A DNA stretch of 64,000 bases. Origin: Paraburkholderia sp. BCC1885. GTDB taxonomy: Bacteria; Pseudomonadota; Gammaproteobacteria; Burkholderiales; Burkholderiaceae. Both the position numbers and the translations under genes were made by a program. This document shows, piece after piece, positions 28,499 to 36,651 of this stretch (within the stretch, counting starts at the first letter, position 1; every line of letters starts with the position of its first letter). Under the pieces are notes generated by a model. The model was not told where the DNA came from and did no database searches. It saw nothing but the letters and a program-made list of their open reading frames with translations. Location: positions 1 through 64,000 of the forward strand of contig NZ_CAAJGM010000044.1 of NCBI RefSeq assembly GCF_900996235.1, written 5' to 3'.

Positions 28499-29392
28499 AT
28501 GACGAAGCGAGTGATTGTCACCGGCGGCAGCGGGCTGGCCGGCAAATGGGTGGTCGAAGACCTGGTGGCGCACGGTTACGAAGTGCTGAACCTCGACCGC
28601 GTGCCGATGGCGAAGCCAACCGCCCGCACCCTGATTACAGACCTGACCGACGCGGGACAGGTGTTCAATGCGCTCGCGTCGACCACCGCCAAAGAGTTCG
28701 ACGACGACCTCGAACCGAAACCGGTCGACGCAATCGTGCATTTCGCGGCCATTCCGCGCATTCTCATCACCACCGACAACGAGGTGTTCCGCATCAACGT
28801 GATGGCCACCTACAACGTGCTCGACGCGGCGTCGAAGTTCGGCATCAGGAAGGTGATCCTCGCCTCGAGCGAAACGACTTACGGCGTGGTGTTCGCGCAT
28901 CGTCATCGCGATCCGGCCTACTTTCCGCTGGATGAAGACTATCCCGTCGATCCAATGGACAGCTACGCGACCTCGAAGGTCGTCAACGAAGTCACCGGCA
29001 AGGCATTTCACGCGCGCACCGGCGCGGACATCTACTGCTTCCGGATCGGCAACGTGCTCGATCCGTCCGACTACGCGAAATTCCCGGGGTGGCTAAAAGA
29101 CCCGGCATTGCGCAAACGGATTGCGTGGAGCTATATCGACGGCCGCGATCTGGCGACGGCGTGCCGCCTCGGCATCGAGAAAGACGGCCTCGGCTTTCAG
29201 GTGATGAACGTGGCCGCGGACGACGTCTCATCGGACCTGCCGAGCGCCGAATTGCTGAAGCGTTTCTACCCGGACGTGCCGGTCAAAAAGCCGCTCGGCG
29301 AGTTCGAAACGCTGCTGAGCAATGAAAAGCTGAAGCGGCTGCTTGGCTGGCAGCAGCAGTACCGTTGGCGTGAACAGCCGGGCGCCCGATAA
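28499..29392 (+). CDS. NAD-dependent epimerase/dehydratase (extended SDR)
   Basis: This 297-residue extended short-chain dehydrogenase has the Rossmann motif TGGSGLAG (8-15), the HFAAIP segment, the catalytic serine region ILASSETTYG, and the catalytic YATSK. It resembles sugar-nucleotide or uronate epimerase/dehydrogenases, but the substrate is not recognisable. AAGGAG lies 14 bases before the ATG. The 227-base gap before it holds no other gene. Confidence 0.85.
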   Translation: MTKRVIVTGGSGLAGKWVVEDLVAHGYEVLNLDRVPMAKPTARTLITDLTDAGQVFNALASTTAKEFDDDLEPKPVDAIVHFAAIPRILITTDNEVFRINVMATYNVLDAASKFGIRKVILASSETTYGVVFAHRHRDPAYFPLDEDYPVDPMDSYATSKVVNEVTGKAFHARTGADIYCFRIGNVLDPSDYAKFPGWLKDPALRKRIAWSYIDGRDLATACRLGIEKDGLGFQVMNVAADDVSSDLPSAELLKRFYPDVPVKKPLGEFETLLSNEKLKRLLGWQQQYRWREQPGAR

Positions 29393-29660
29393 GCCAGATT
29401 AACAAGCCGGAACGGAACACACAGGCCAGCCCGCGAGACCCAGGACCGCGGCCAGCCGCCTGCCTCCGCGCACCGGCCGCCGCGAAGTACAATAACAAGT
29501 CTTCCGCCGCGCGCGCTTGCGTGCCGTCTGCTTCGGTCCCTGAGATCGAACCGGCATTCACACCGCGCCGGCCGGAAACCAGCGGCATCGAATTCCCATC
29601 CACCCCGCGACCGCCCGCCCTCAGCGCGGCCGGCGGCGTCAACATCCTATTGCGAGCAAC

Positions 29661-31325
29661 ATGGCCCAATACGTCTTCACCATGAACCGGGTCGGCAAGA
29701 TCGTGCCGCCCAAGCGTCAAATCCTGAAAGACATCTCGTTGTCGTTCTTCCCCGGCGCAAAAATCGGTCTGCTCGGCCTGAACGGCTCGGGCAAGTCCAC
29801 GCTGATCCGCATCATGGCGGGTGTCGACAAGGACATCGAAGGCGAAGCCACGCCGATGCCCAATCTGAACATCGGCTATCTGCCGCAGGAACCGCAGCTC
29901 GATCCGCAAAAGACGGTGCGCGAAGCGGTGGAAGAAGGTCTGGGCGAAGTGTTCGGCGCGCAAAAGAAGCTCGATGAAATCTATGCCGCCTACGCCGAGC
30001 CGGACGCCGACTTCGACGCGCTCGCCGCCGAGCAGGCCAGGTACGAGGCGATCCTCGCCACCGCCGACGGCAGCGCCGAGCAGCAAATCGAAATCGCCGC
30101 CGACGCGCTGCGCCTGCCGGCGTGGGACGCCAAAATCGAGCATCTGTCGGGCGGCGAAAAGCGCCGCGTCGCACTGTGCAAGCTGCTGCTGGAAAAGCCG
30201 GACATGCTGCTGCTCGACGAACCGACCAACCACCTGGACGCCGAATCGGTCGACTGGCTCGAACAGTTCCTGACGCGCTTCCCGGGAACCGTGGTCGCCG
30301 TGACCCACGATCGCTACTTCCTCGACAACGCCGCCGAGTGGATTCTCGAACTCGACCGCGGCCATGGCATTCCATGGAAGGGCAACTACAGCAGCTGGCT
30401 CGACCAGAAAGAAGAGCGCCTGAAGCAGGAAGAAGCCTCGGAATCGGCGCGCCAGAAGGCCATCAAGAAGGAACTGGAGTGGGTGCGCCAGAATCCGAAG
30501 GGCCGCCAGGCGAAGTCGAAGGCGCGGATCGCCCGCTTCGAGGAACTGAACAGCCAGGACTACCAGAAGCGCAACGAGACCTCGGAAATCTTCATCCCGG
30601 TCGGCGACCGCCTCGGCAATGAAGTGATCGAGTTCAAGAACGTCTCGAAGGCTTATGGCGACCGTCTGCTGCTCGACAACGTCAGCTTCAAGATTCCGGC
30701 GGGCGCGATCGTCGGCATCATCGGGCCGAACGGCGCGGGTAAGTCCACGCTGTTCCGCATGCTCACCGGCAAGGAACAGCCCGATTCCGGCGAGATCGTG
30801 CAAGGGCCGACCGTCAAGCTCGCCTACGTGGATCAGAGCCGCGACGCGCTCGACGGCTCGAAGACGGTGTTCGAGGAGATCTCCGGCGGCGCCGACGTGC
30901 TGACGGTGGGCAAGTACGAAACCCCGTCGCGCGCCTACATTGGCCGCTTCAACTTCAAGGGCGGCGACCAGCAGAAGATCGTCTCGAACCTCTCGGGCGG
31001 CGAGCGCGGCCGTCTGCATCTGGCCAAGACGCTGATCGCCGGCGGCAACGTCCTGCTGCTCGACGAACCGTCGAACGATCTGGACGTCGAAACGCTGCGC
31101 GCGCTCGAAGACGCGCTGCTCGAATTCGCTGGCTCGGTGATGGTGATCTCGCACGATCGCTGGTTCCTCGACCGTATCGCGACACATATCCTGGCCTTCG
31201 AAGGAGACTCGCAAGTCACGTTCTTCGACGGCAATTACCAGGAATACGAAGCGGACAAGCGCAATCGTCTGGGTGAAGAAGCAGCGCGTCCGAAGCGTCT
31301 GCGCTACAAGCCGATCGCGCGGTAA
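29661..31325 (+). CDS. ettA: Energy-dependent translational throttle protein EttA (ABC-F)
   Basis: This 554-residue soluble protein has two ABC cassettes: Walker [10 protein letters not shown] (39-47) and GPNGAGKST (about 355), two LSGGE signatures, and Walker [12 protein letters not shown] and [12 protein letters not shown] charged linker and the arm insert ([15 protein letters not shown]) fit EttA. It binds the ribosomal E site and gates the first peptide bond according to ATP/ADP. The long minus-strand frame 29283-31412 is its shadow. Confidence 0.96.
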   Translation: MAQYVFTMNRVGKIVPPKRQILKDISLSFFPGAKIGLLGLNGSGKSTLIRIMAGVDKDIEGEATPMPNLNIGYLPQEPQLDPQKTVREAVEEGLGEVFGAQKKLDEIYAAYAEPDADFDALAAEQARYEAILATADGSAEQQIEIAADALRLPAWDAKIEHLSGGEKRRVALCKLLLEKPDMLLLDEPTNHLDAESVDWLEQFLTRFPGTVVAVTHDRYFLDNAAEWILELDRGHGIPWKGNYSSWLDQKEERLKQEEASESARQKAIKKELEWVRQNPKGRQAKSKARIARFEELNSQDYQKRNETSEIFIPVGDRLGNEVIEFKNVSKAYGDRLLLDNVSFKIPAGAIVGIIGPNGAGKSTLFRMLTGKEQPDSGEIVQGPTVKLAYVDQSRDALDGSKTVFEEISGGADVLTVGKYETPSRAYIGRFNFKGGDQQKIVSNLSGGERGRLHLAKTLIAGGNVLLLDEPSNDLDVETLRALEDALLEFAGSVMVISHDRWFLDRIATHILAFEGDSQVTFFDGNYQEYEADKRNRLGEEAARPKRLRYKPIAR

Positions 31326-31341
31326 GCACGCATTGCCGGCA

Positions 31342-31375
31342 GGGCCTGCCATGCCGTGACCGGCGTGGCAGGCCC
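31342..31375 (+). other. 14-bp stem-loop after ettA
   Basis: GGGCCTGCCATGCC (31342-31355) pairs with GGCGTGGCAGGCCC (31362-31375), with one G-T wobble and the 6-base loop GTGACC. It lies 16 bases past the ettA stop. No T run follows, so it is either a 3'-end stabilising hairpin or a Rho-assisted terminator. Confidence 0.6.
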
Positions 31376-31457
31376 GCAACGGCAACTGCTGTGCGGCATG
31401 AGGTTTGCTCAACTATCAACGGCCAGCCGCGCCTCGCGCGGCCCACGAGGAGGCAAC

Positions 31458-32591
31458 ATGGCGATGTCGACGGGAAGACGCGTGGCCATTGCTGTCGCCA
31501 GCGTCGTGCTGGTACTGGCCGTCGTCGTGATCGGCGGTCTTTACATCGCGCAATACGAAGTGAAGCAGCGCGTCATTGCGGCGCTCGGGCCGCTCGGCAG
31601 CGCGGACAGCATCGACGTCGGGCTCACCTCCGTGCGGCTGACCCACGTCGTGCTCAAAGGGCCGCCTGGCTGGCCCGCGCCCGATTCGCTGCGCGCCGAC
31701 CAGATCGTCCTCGTCCCCGATGTGCGCGAACTGCTGCAAAAGCGGGTGCATATCCGCTCGGTCGTCGTCAGCGGCTTCGATATGTCGGTGGTACGCCAGG
31801 CGGGCGGCACTCTCGATCTGCTGCCCAATCTCAGGGAGTCGCTGAACCGTCCGAATAGCGGTTCGGATAGCGCCAGCAGCGTCGAAGCGCAGCCCGCGCC
31901 GCAGGAAAAGCAGATCGATCACATCGCCTTCGAGCAAGGCACCTTCGAGTTCTACGATTTCACGGTGAGCAAGCCGGCCTACAAGGTGGCCGTCACCCAG
32001 GCGAGCGCGAGCGTCGACAACCTGCACCTGCCCGCGCTTGCCGAGCCGACCACGGTCGCCGTCAACGGTTCGATCGTCGGGCCGTCGCATACGGGAACGG
32101 TGTCGTTCGGCGGCTGGATCAAGATTGCCAGCAAGGATTCGCAGACCACCAGCACGCTGCGCGGCGTCGACGTGGTCATGCTCGACCCGTATCTGCTGAA
32201 GAAGGCCGGCACCAAGGCCCAGATCGCAGGCGGAACGGTCGACCTGAGCGTCGAGTCGACGGTGACCAGCTATCGCCTGCACGCGCCCGGCACGCTGACG
32301 CTGCATCATCTGCAACTCGCCGACAGCGGCAATCCGCTCGACACCTTCATGTCGATTCCGACCAAGGCCGCCATCGCGGCGCTGAAGTCGCGCAATGGCG
32401 ATATCACCGTGCACTTCGAACTGGACGGCAATTTGCGCGACCCGAAATTCTCGGTGAACGAGAGCCTGCTCAACAAGCTCGGCACCGGCTTCGCACAGGT
32501 GATGGGCGTGAGCGTCGAAGGCGTGGCGAAGGGCGCGAACGATACCGTCAAAGGTCTCGGCAACGCGCTGAAAAACCTGCTCGGGCAATAG
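31458..32591 (+). CDS. AsmA-like / DUF748-type envelope protein
   Basis: This 377-residue protein has a single N-terminal membrane anchor (about residues 8-30) and a large periplasmic part. Repeats such as LTSVRLTHVVLKGPPGWPAPDSLRADQIVLVPDVRELL and HFELDGNLRDPKFSVNE resemble the AsmA/DUF748 superfamily, whose members are thought to move lipids or help outer-membrane assembly. The C-terminus GLGNALKNLLGQ is typical of that group. AGGAGG precedes the ATG at 31458. Function is inferred from fold resemblance only. Confidence 0.65.
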   Translation: MAMSTGRRVAIAVASVVLVLAVVVIGGLYIAQYEVKQRVIAALGPLGSADSIDVGLTSVRLTHVVLKGPPGWPAPDSLRADQIVLVPDVRELLQKRVHIRSVVVSGFDMSVVRQAGGTLDLLPNLRESLNRPNSGSDSASSVEAQPAPQEKQIDHIAFEQGTFEFYDFTVSKPAYKVAVTQASASVDNLHLPALAEPTTVAVNGSIVGPSHTGTVSFGGWIKIASKDSQTTSTLRGVDVVMLDPYLLKKAGTKAQIAGGTVDLSVESTVTSYRLHAPGTLTLHHLQLADSGNPLDTFMSIPTKAAIAALKSRNGDITVHFELDGNLRDPKFSVNESLLNKLGTGFAQVMGVSVEGVAKGANDTVKGLGNALKNLLGQ

Positions 32592-32687
32592 GCGTCGCCC
32601 TGCGGCGCAGCGCGGCGCGACGGAAATTCTGCAGACCATGGCGCGGGTCTGCACGTCTTGACAGCCCCGCGATATAGTCCGACGATT

Positions 32688-32724
32688 TGTCCATAATGTG
32701 ATTTCAAAATCCATATTGTGGACA
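32688..32724. promoter_or_regulatory. Operator-like inverted repeat upstream of the cupin gene
   Basis: TGTCCATAATGTG (32688-32700) and CATATTGTGGACA (32712-32724) form a 13-bp inverted repeat with 11 matching positions, ending 26 bases before the cupin ATG. A -35-like TTGTCC (32687-32692) and -10-like CATATT (32712-32717) lie inside it at a 19-base spacing, so a bound regulator would cover the promoter. The regulator is not encoded next to it and its family is not clear. Confidence 0.6.
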
Positions 32725-32750
32725 CCGTGGTGCCCACGCAAGGAGACGCA

Positions 32751-33278
32751 ATGCCCGCTCCCTCCGCCGGCGCCGACGCCATGACGCCGTATCAACGCCC
32801 CAACCCGCCCGAAGCCCTGCGGGAGATCGTGGTCGAATCGGCCATTCCTCAAGATGAGCGCCTATGGGTGCCGCAAGCCGACAACGTCTGGTTCCGGCCG
32901 CTGTGCCTGAACGTCTCGACTGGCTACTGGATGAATCTGCTGCGCGTGCGCAAGTCGGGCGTCCTGAGCCGCCATCGTCACCCCGCCGCCGTGCATGGAC
33001 TCGTGCTCAAGGGCAAATGGCGCTACCTCGAACACGACTGGATCGCCACCGAAGGCAGCTACGTCTTCGAGCCGCCGGGCGAAACGCACACCCTGTATGT
33101 ACCGGAAGACGTCGAGGAAATGATCACCTACTTTCAGGTGAACGGCGTGATGTACTACTGCGATCCGCACGGCAATTTCACCGGCTATGAGGACGTGTTT
33201 ACGAAGCTGGAGATGTGCCGCGCGCACTTCGAAAAGGTCGGGCTGGGCGCCGCTTATGTGGATCAGTTCGTGAGGTAG
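32751..33278 (+). CDS. Cupin protein, 2,4'-dihydroxyacetophenone dioxygenase-like
   Basis: This 175-residue single-domain cupin shows likely metal ligands His75, His77 and His82 in SRHRHPAAVHG, then Glu111 and His113 in PPGETHTL. The overall pattern resembles 2,4'-dihydroxyacetophenone dioxygenases, which cleave a C-C bond next to a carbonyl, but substrate cannot be assigned. The start at 32751 follows AAGGAGACGC; an ATG-type frame from 32718 overlaps the operator and was rejected. It heads a unit with an MFS carrier and an SDR. Confidence 0.72.
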   Translation: MPAPSAGADAMTPYQRPNPPEALREIVVESAIPQDERLWVPQADNVWFRPLCLNVSTGYWMNLLRVRKSGVLSRHRHPAAVHGLVLKGKWRYLEHDWIATEGSYVFEPPGETHTLYVPEDVEEMITYFQVNGVMYYCDPHGNFTGYEDVFTKLEMCRAHFEKVGLGAAYVDQFVR

Positions 33279-33356
33279 CGTTGCGCCGTATCGATTGGCC
33301 GCACACCGTTCCATCCATAGACTCGCTTAAAAGAGCAGCGGAGGAGGAGACAAACC

Positions 33357-34658
33357 ATGCAGGCAAAGACACCGCGCTTACGGCGCATCCAGTGGGTCGC
33401 CATCACGTTCCTGACGCTCGCGGGCATCGTCAATTATCTGGACCGCAGCACGCTCGCCATTGCCAATCACTCGGTGAGCGGCGAGCTGGGCCTCTCGGCC
33501 GTGCAGATGGGTCTGCTGCTGTCGGCGTTCTCGTTTTCATACGCGTTCGCGCAACTGCCGATGGGCGCGCTGCTCGACCGCTTCGGCGCGCGTCTGATGC
33601 TGTTCGTCGGCATGTTCGTGTGGTCGGTGGCGCAGTTGTTCGGCGGCTTCGTGCAGACGCTGCAGCAACTCCTGTTTGCGCGGATCTTTCTCGGCATCGG
33701 CGAGGCGCCGCAGTTTCCCGCCGGCGCAAAGGTGGTCAGCGAATGGTATTCGCTGCGTGAGCGCGGCCGTCCCACCGGCATTTTCATCACCTCGTCGACC
33801 ATCGGTCCGGCCCTCGCGCCGCCGATTCTCACCGGCTTGCTGCTCGCGTTCGGCTGGCGCTGGATGTTCATCGTGATGGGCGGGCTGGGCATTGCGGTGG
33901 CGCTCGGCTGGTACCTCGTCTATCGCAACCGCCGCGAAGTCGCGCTCGCCCCGGAAGAGACCACCCACCTCACCGAAGAGGAACCGCACGCGCGCGCCGA
34001 GCGCCGCATGACCGGCGCCGAGTGGCGCGGCCTGTTCGCCTCGCGCACCACGTGGGGCATGATCTTCGGCTTCATGGGCGTGATCTACATGGTCTGGCTG
34101 TATCTGACCTGGCTGCCGGCCTATCTGGAACACGAACGGCATCTGTCGATTGCGAAGACTGGCTGGATCGTGTCGATTCCGTATCTGTTCGGCACGCTCG
34201 GCATGCTGTCGAGCGGCTTTGTCGCCGACGGTCTGATGGCGCGCGGCATCGCCCCGATCCGCAGCCGCAAATGGCCGATCTGCACCGGCCTGATTTTCGG
34301 CGCCGTGTTCACCGTGCCGGCAGCCTACACGCCCAACACCACGCTCGCGATCGTCTATCTGTGCCTCGCGATGTACTTCATCAACATGGCAAGCGGCGGC
34401 GCGTGGGCGCTCGTCAGCGTGGCGGCGCCCCGGCATCTGGTGGCGTCGCTCGGCAGCATCCAGAACTTTGGCGGCTATTTCGGCGGGTCGTTCGCGCCGT
34501 TTGTCACCGGCCTCGTGGTCGACCGGACGCATTCGTTCGTGGATGCGTTTCTGATCAGCGCGGGCGTGTCGTTCGCTGCGGCGCTGGTCTATATCTTCGT
34601 GGTGCGTGCGCCGATCGCCGAGCGCGCGGACACCGCCGCGGCCGTCAAGCTGGCCTGA
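33357..34658 (+). CDS. MFS transporter, ACS-type organic anion carrier
   Basis: This 433-residue carrier has 12 predicted membrane segments. The N-terminal INYLDRSTLAIAN and PMGALLDRFGARLML match the anion:cation symporter branch of the major facilitator superfamily, which moves sugar acids and aromatic acids. A central charged loop lies near residues 190-225. AGGAGGAG precedes the ATG. It sits 78 bases after the cupin gene and 28 before the SDR, and so probably imports the substrate of that small pathway. Confidence 0.85.
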   Translation: MQAKTPRLRRIQWVAITFLTLAGIVNYLDRSTLAIANHSVSGELGLSAVQMGLLLSAFSFSYAFAQLPMGALLDRFGARLMLFVGMFVWSVAQLFGGFVQTLQQLLFARIFLGIGEAPQFPAGAKVVSEWYSLRERGRPTGIFITSSTIGPALAPPILTGLLLAFGWRWMFIVMGGLGIAVALGWYLVYRNRREVALAPEETTHLTEEEPHARAERRMTGAEWRGLFASRTTWGMIFGFMGVIYMVWLYLTWLPAYLEHERHLSIAKTGWIVSIPYLFGTLGMLSSGFVADGLMARGIAPIRSRKWPICTGLIFGAVFTVPAAYTPNTTLAIVYLCLAMYFINMASGGAWALVSVAAPRHLVASLGSIQNFGGYFGGSFAPFVTGLVVDRTHSFVDAFLISAGVSFAAALVYIFVVRAPIAERADTAAAVKLA

Positions 34659-34686
34659 TCCTCAACTGTTCGCATCGAGACTCGCC

Positions 34687-35415
34687 ATGACGTTTCAGCA
34701 TGATCTCTTTGAAGGCAAAACCGTTGTCGTGACGGGCGGCACGCAAGGCATCGGCGCGGCAATCGCGCGCCAGTTCGCCGCGCTCGGGGCTCGCGTGATC
34801 GCGGCGGGACTCGCGCCCACGGACGCGCAACGCGAGGCGCCGGGAAGCGGCATCGAAGTCGTGGCACTCGACGTCGCTTCGAGCGACGAGGTGAGCGCGC
34901 TATTCGCCTCACTCGGGTCGCTCGACGTGCTGGTGAACTGCGCGGGCATGATTCGCCGCGTCGCGGAACATGAACTGGACGTCTTCGAACAGGTCATCAA
35001 CGTGAATCTCACGGGCACGATGCGCGCCTGTTCCGCGGCGCGCGGGCTGCTGCGCGCGAGCCGCGGCACGATCGTCAATACGGCCTCGATGCTGAGCTTT
35101 TTCGGCGGCGGCCTCGTGCCGGCGTACAGCGCCAGCAAGGGCGGCGTGGCGCAACTGACCAAATCGCTGGCGCTGGCTTACGCGCAGGACGGCATCCGCG
35201 TCAATGCAGTCGCGCCCGGCTGGATTGCCACGCCGCTCACCCAGGCGCTGCAGGACGACGACAGCCGCTCGCGGACGATTCTGGAACGCACGCCCCTTGG
35301 ACGCTGGGGCCAGCCGGACGACGTCGCGCAGGCCGTGGTGTTTTTATGCTCGCCGGCGGCGGCGTTCATCACCGGCACGATCGTCCCGGTGGATGGAGGG
35401 TATCTGGTGGCGTGA
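34687..35415 (+). CDS. Short-chain dehydrogenase/reductase
   Basis: This 242-residue classical SDR has TGGTQGIG (16-23), NCAG (84-87), Ser134, and the catalytic YSASK (Tyr147, Lys151), with the C-terminal TGTIVPVDGGYLVA. It oxidises or reduces an alcohol/ketone with NAD(P). Position at the end of the cupin-MFS unit suggests it handles the imported compound or the cleavage product. It ends 47 bases from the convergent HAD gene. Confidence 0.87.
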   Translation: MTFQHDLFEGKTVVVTGGTQGIGAAIARQFAALGARVIAAGLAPTDAQREAPGSGIEVVALDVASSDEVSALFASLGSLDVLVNCAGMIRRVAEHELDVFEQVINVNLTGTMRACSAARGLLRASRGTIVNTASMLSFFGGGLVPAYSASKGGVAQLTKSLALAYAQDGIRVNAVAPGWIATPLTQALQDDDSRSRTILERTPLGRWGQPDDVAQAVVFLCSPAAAFITGTIVPVDGGYLVA

Positions 35416-35462
35416 CGGATCGATGATTCGTCGTCCGCGCGCGCTGACATAGCCCTACCGGA

Positions 35463-36086
35463 TCAAACCGGTAAGCCCAACTCGCGCAGCCTGGCTTCCG
35501 TCTGCGCCGCGGACGTGTGGTGCACGCCGTGCCAGCCCAGCGCCGTCGCAGCCTCGGCATTCTTGAGGTTATCGTCGATGAACACCAGTTCGTGCGGCTC
35601 GATGCCGGGAAGCTGCGCCTCGATGCGCCGACGCATCTCGGCAAAGATCGCCGGATCCGGCTTGACCATTTTGACGCGCCCCGACACCACGACGTCGCGG
35701 AAACGCCGCAGCACCGCGAAGTGCTCCCACGCGTAAGGAAAGGTCTCGTCCGACCAGTTCGTGAGACCGAACAATGGCACGCCCGCTGCATCGAGCTTAT
35801 CGAGCGTGGCCACACCGTCTTCGAGCACACCGCGGATCATTTCGTGCCAGCGCTCGTAAAAGGCGCGGATCAGCGGCTCGTGATCGGGAAAGCGCGAAAT
35901 CAACTCGGCGGTGCCTTCCGCGATCGGCTGGCCGCCGTCCTGGCGGATCACCCAGTCCATCGTGCAGACATTGCCCAGAAACCAGCGGCGCTCGGCCTCG
36001 TCCGTAATGAGTTGGCTAAACAGATACTCAGGACTCCAGTCGATCAGCACGCCGCCGAAATCGAACACCACCGCCTTGATGCTCAT
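35463..36086 (-). CDS. HAD family hydrolase (YihX-like)
   Basis: This 207-residue HAD phosphatase has motif I VVFDFGGVL (nucleophile Asp9), in which the usual second Asp is Gly as in E. coli YihX. Motif II LTNWSDE, motif III Lys in VKPDPAIF, and motif IV FIDDNLKN follow. YihX dephosphorylates glucose-1-phosphate, but substrate here is not known. Its ATG overlaps the stop of the isochorismatase-like gene by four bases, so the two are cotranslated. Confidence 0.87.
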   Translation of the reverse strand: MSIKAVVFDFGGVLIDWSPEYLFSQLITDEAERRWFLGNVCTMDWVIRQDGGQPIAEGTAELISRFPDHEPLIRAFYERWHEMIRGVLEDGVATLDKLDAAGVPLFGLTNWSDETFPYAWEHFAVLRRFRDVVVSGRVKMVKPDPAIFAEMRRRIEAQLPGIEPHELVFIDDNLKNAEAATALGWHGVHHTSAAQTEARLRELGLPV

Positions 36087-36634
36087 GCGAACTCCGTGGC
36101 GAGGACATCGGCGAGCGGCCGCACCGCAATGCGGTTGCCCGCCAGCGAGGAATGCTCCCACACGTGGTTATAGTGCGCGACGATCTGTTCGGGCGTGAGC
36201 GCCGAAGTGTGCTGGGTGGTATGAATATCCGACACCACGGTGGTCTGATAGCCGAGAAGGGCAGCGCGGCGCGCGCTGGTATTGACGCAATATTCGGTCG
36301 CGTAGCCGCAGATCAGCAGACGCTCGATGCCGAGGCGATCGAGTTCCGCCTTGAGCGGCGTCTCGTGGAACGAATCGCCCACTGATTTGCGCACGAGAAT
36401 ATCGCCTTCAGCGCGCACCAGCGACGCCGGAAGCTGCCAGCCCGCGGTGCCGTATTCGACTTCCGGGTCGCCTTCTTCATCGTGCTGGACGATGAAAACC
36501 GGCGCGCCGCCGGCACGCGCCGCGGCCGTCAGACGGTTGATGCCGTCGATCACCTCGGCGCCGCGATACGAGCCGTCCGGACCGGAAAAGAACGCCTCCT
36601 GCACATCGATCACCACCACCGCCACGCCTGCCAT
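36083..36634 (-). CDS. Isochorismatase-like cysteine hydrolase
   Basis: This 183-residue alpha/beta hydrolase has the catalytic triad Asp10 (VVIDVQEAF), Lys83 (VRKSVGDSF) and Cys116 (ATEYCVNTS), the pattern of the nicotinamidase/isochorismatase superfamily. An open frame reaching back to 37459 overlaps the M24 peptidase gene and is spurious. Substrate is unknown; amide or imide cleavage is common in the family. Confidence 0.88.
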   Translation of the reverse strand: MAGVAVVVIDVQEAFFSGPDGSYRGAEVIDGINRLTAAARAGGAPVFIVQHDEEGDPEVEYGTAGWQLPASLVRAEGDILVRKSVGDSFHETPLKAELDRLGIERLLICGYATEYCVNTSARRAALLGYQTTVVSDIHTTQHTSALTPEQIVAHYNHVWEHSSLAGNRIAVRPLADVLATEFA

Positions 36635-36651
36635 CTGTCGCACTCCTTGCG

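Noticed and set aside
29283..31412. Very long minus-strand open frame (709 codons)
   Set aside because: It lies exactly over ettA on the opposite strand. GC-rich codon use of the true gene keeps the antisense frame free of stops; its protein has no recognisable motif.
34022..34690. Overlapping plus-strand frame within the MFS gene
   Set aside because: Arg/Ala/Pro-rich shadow of the real gene in another frame; no ribosome site or motif.
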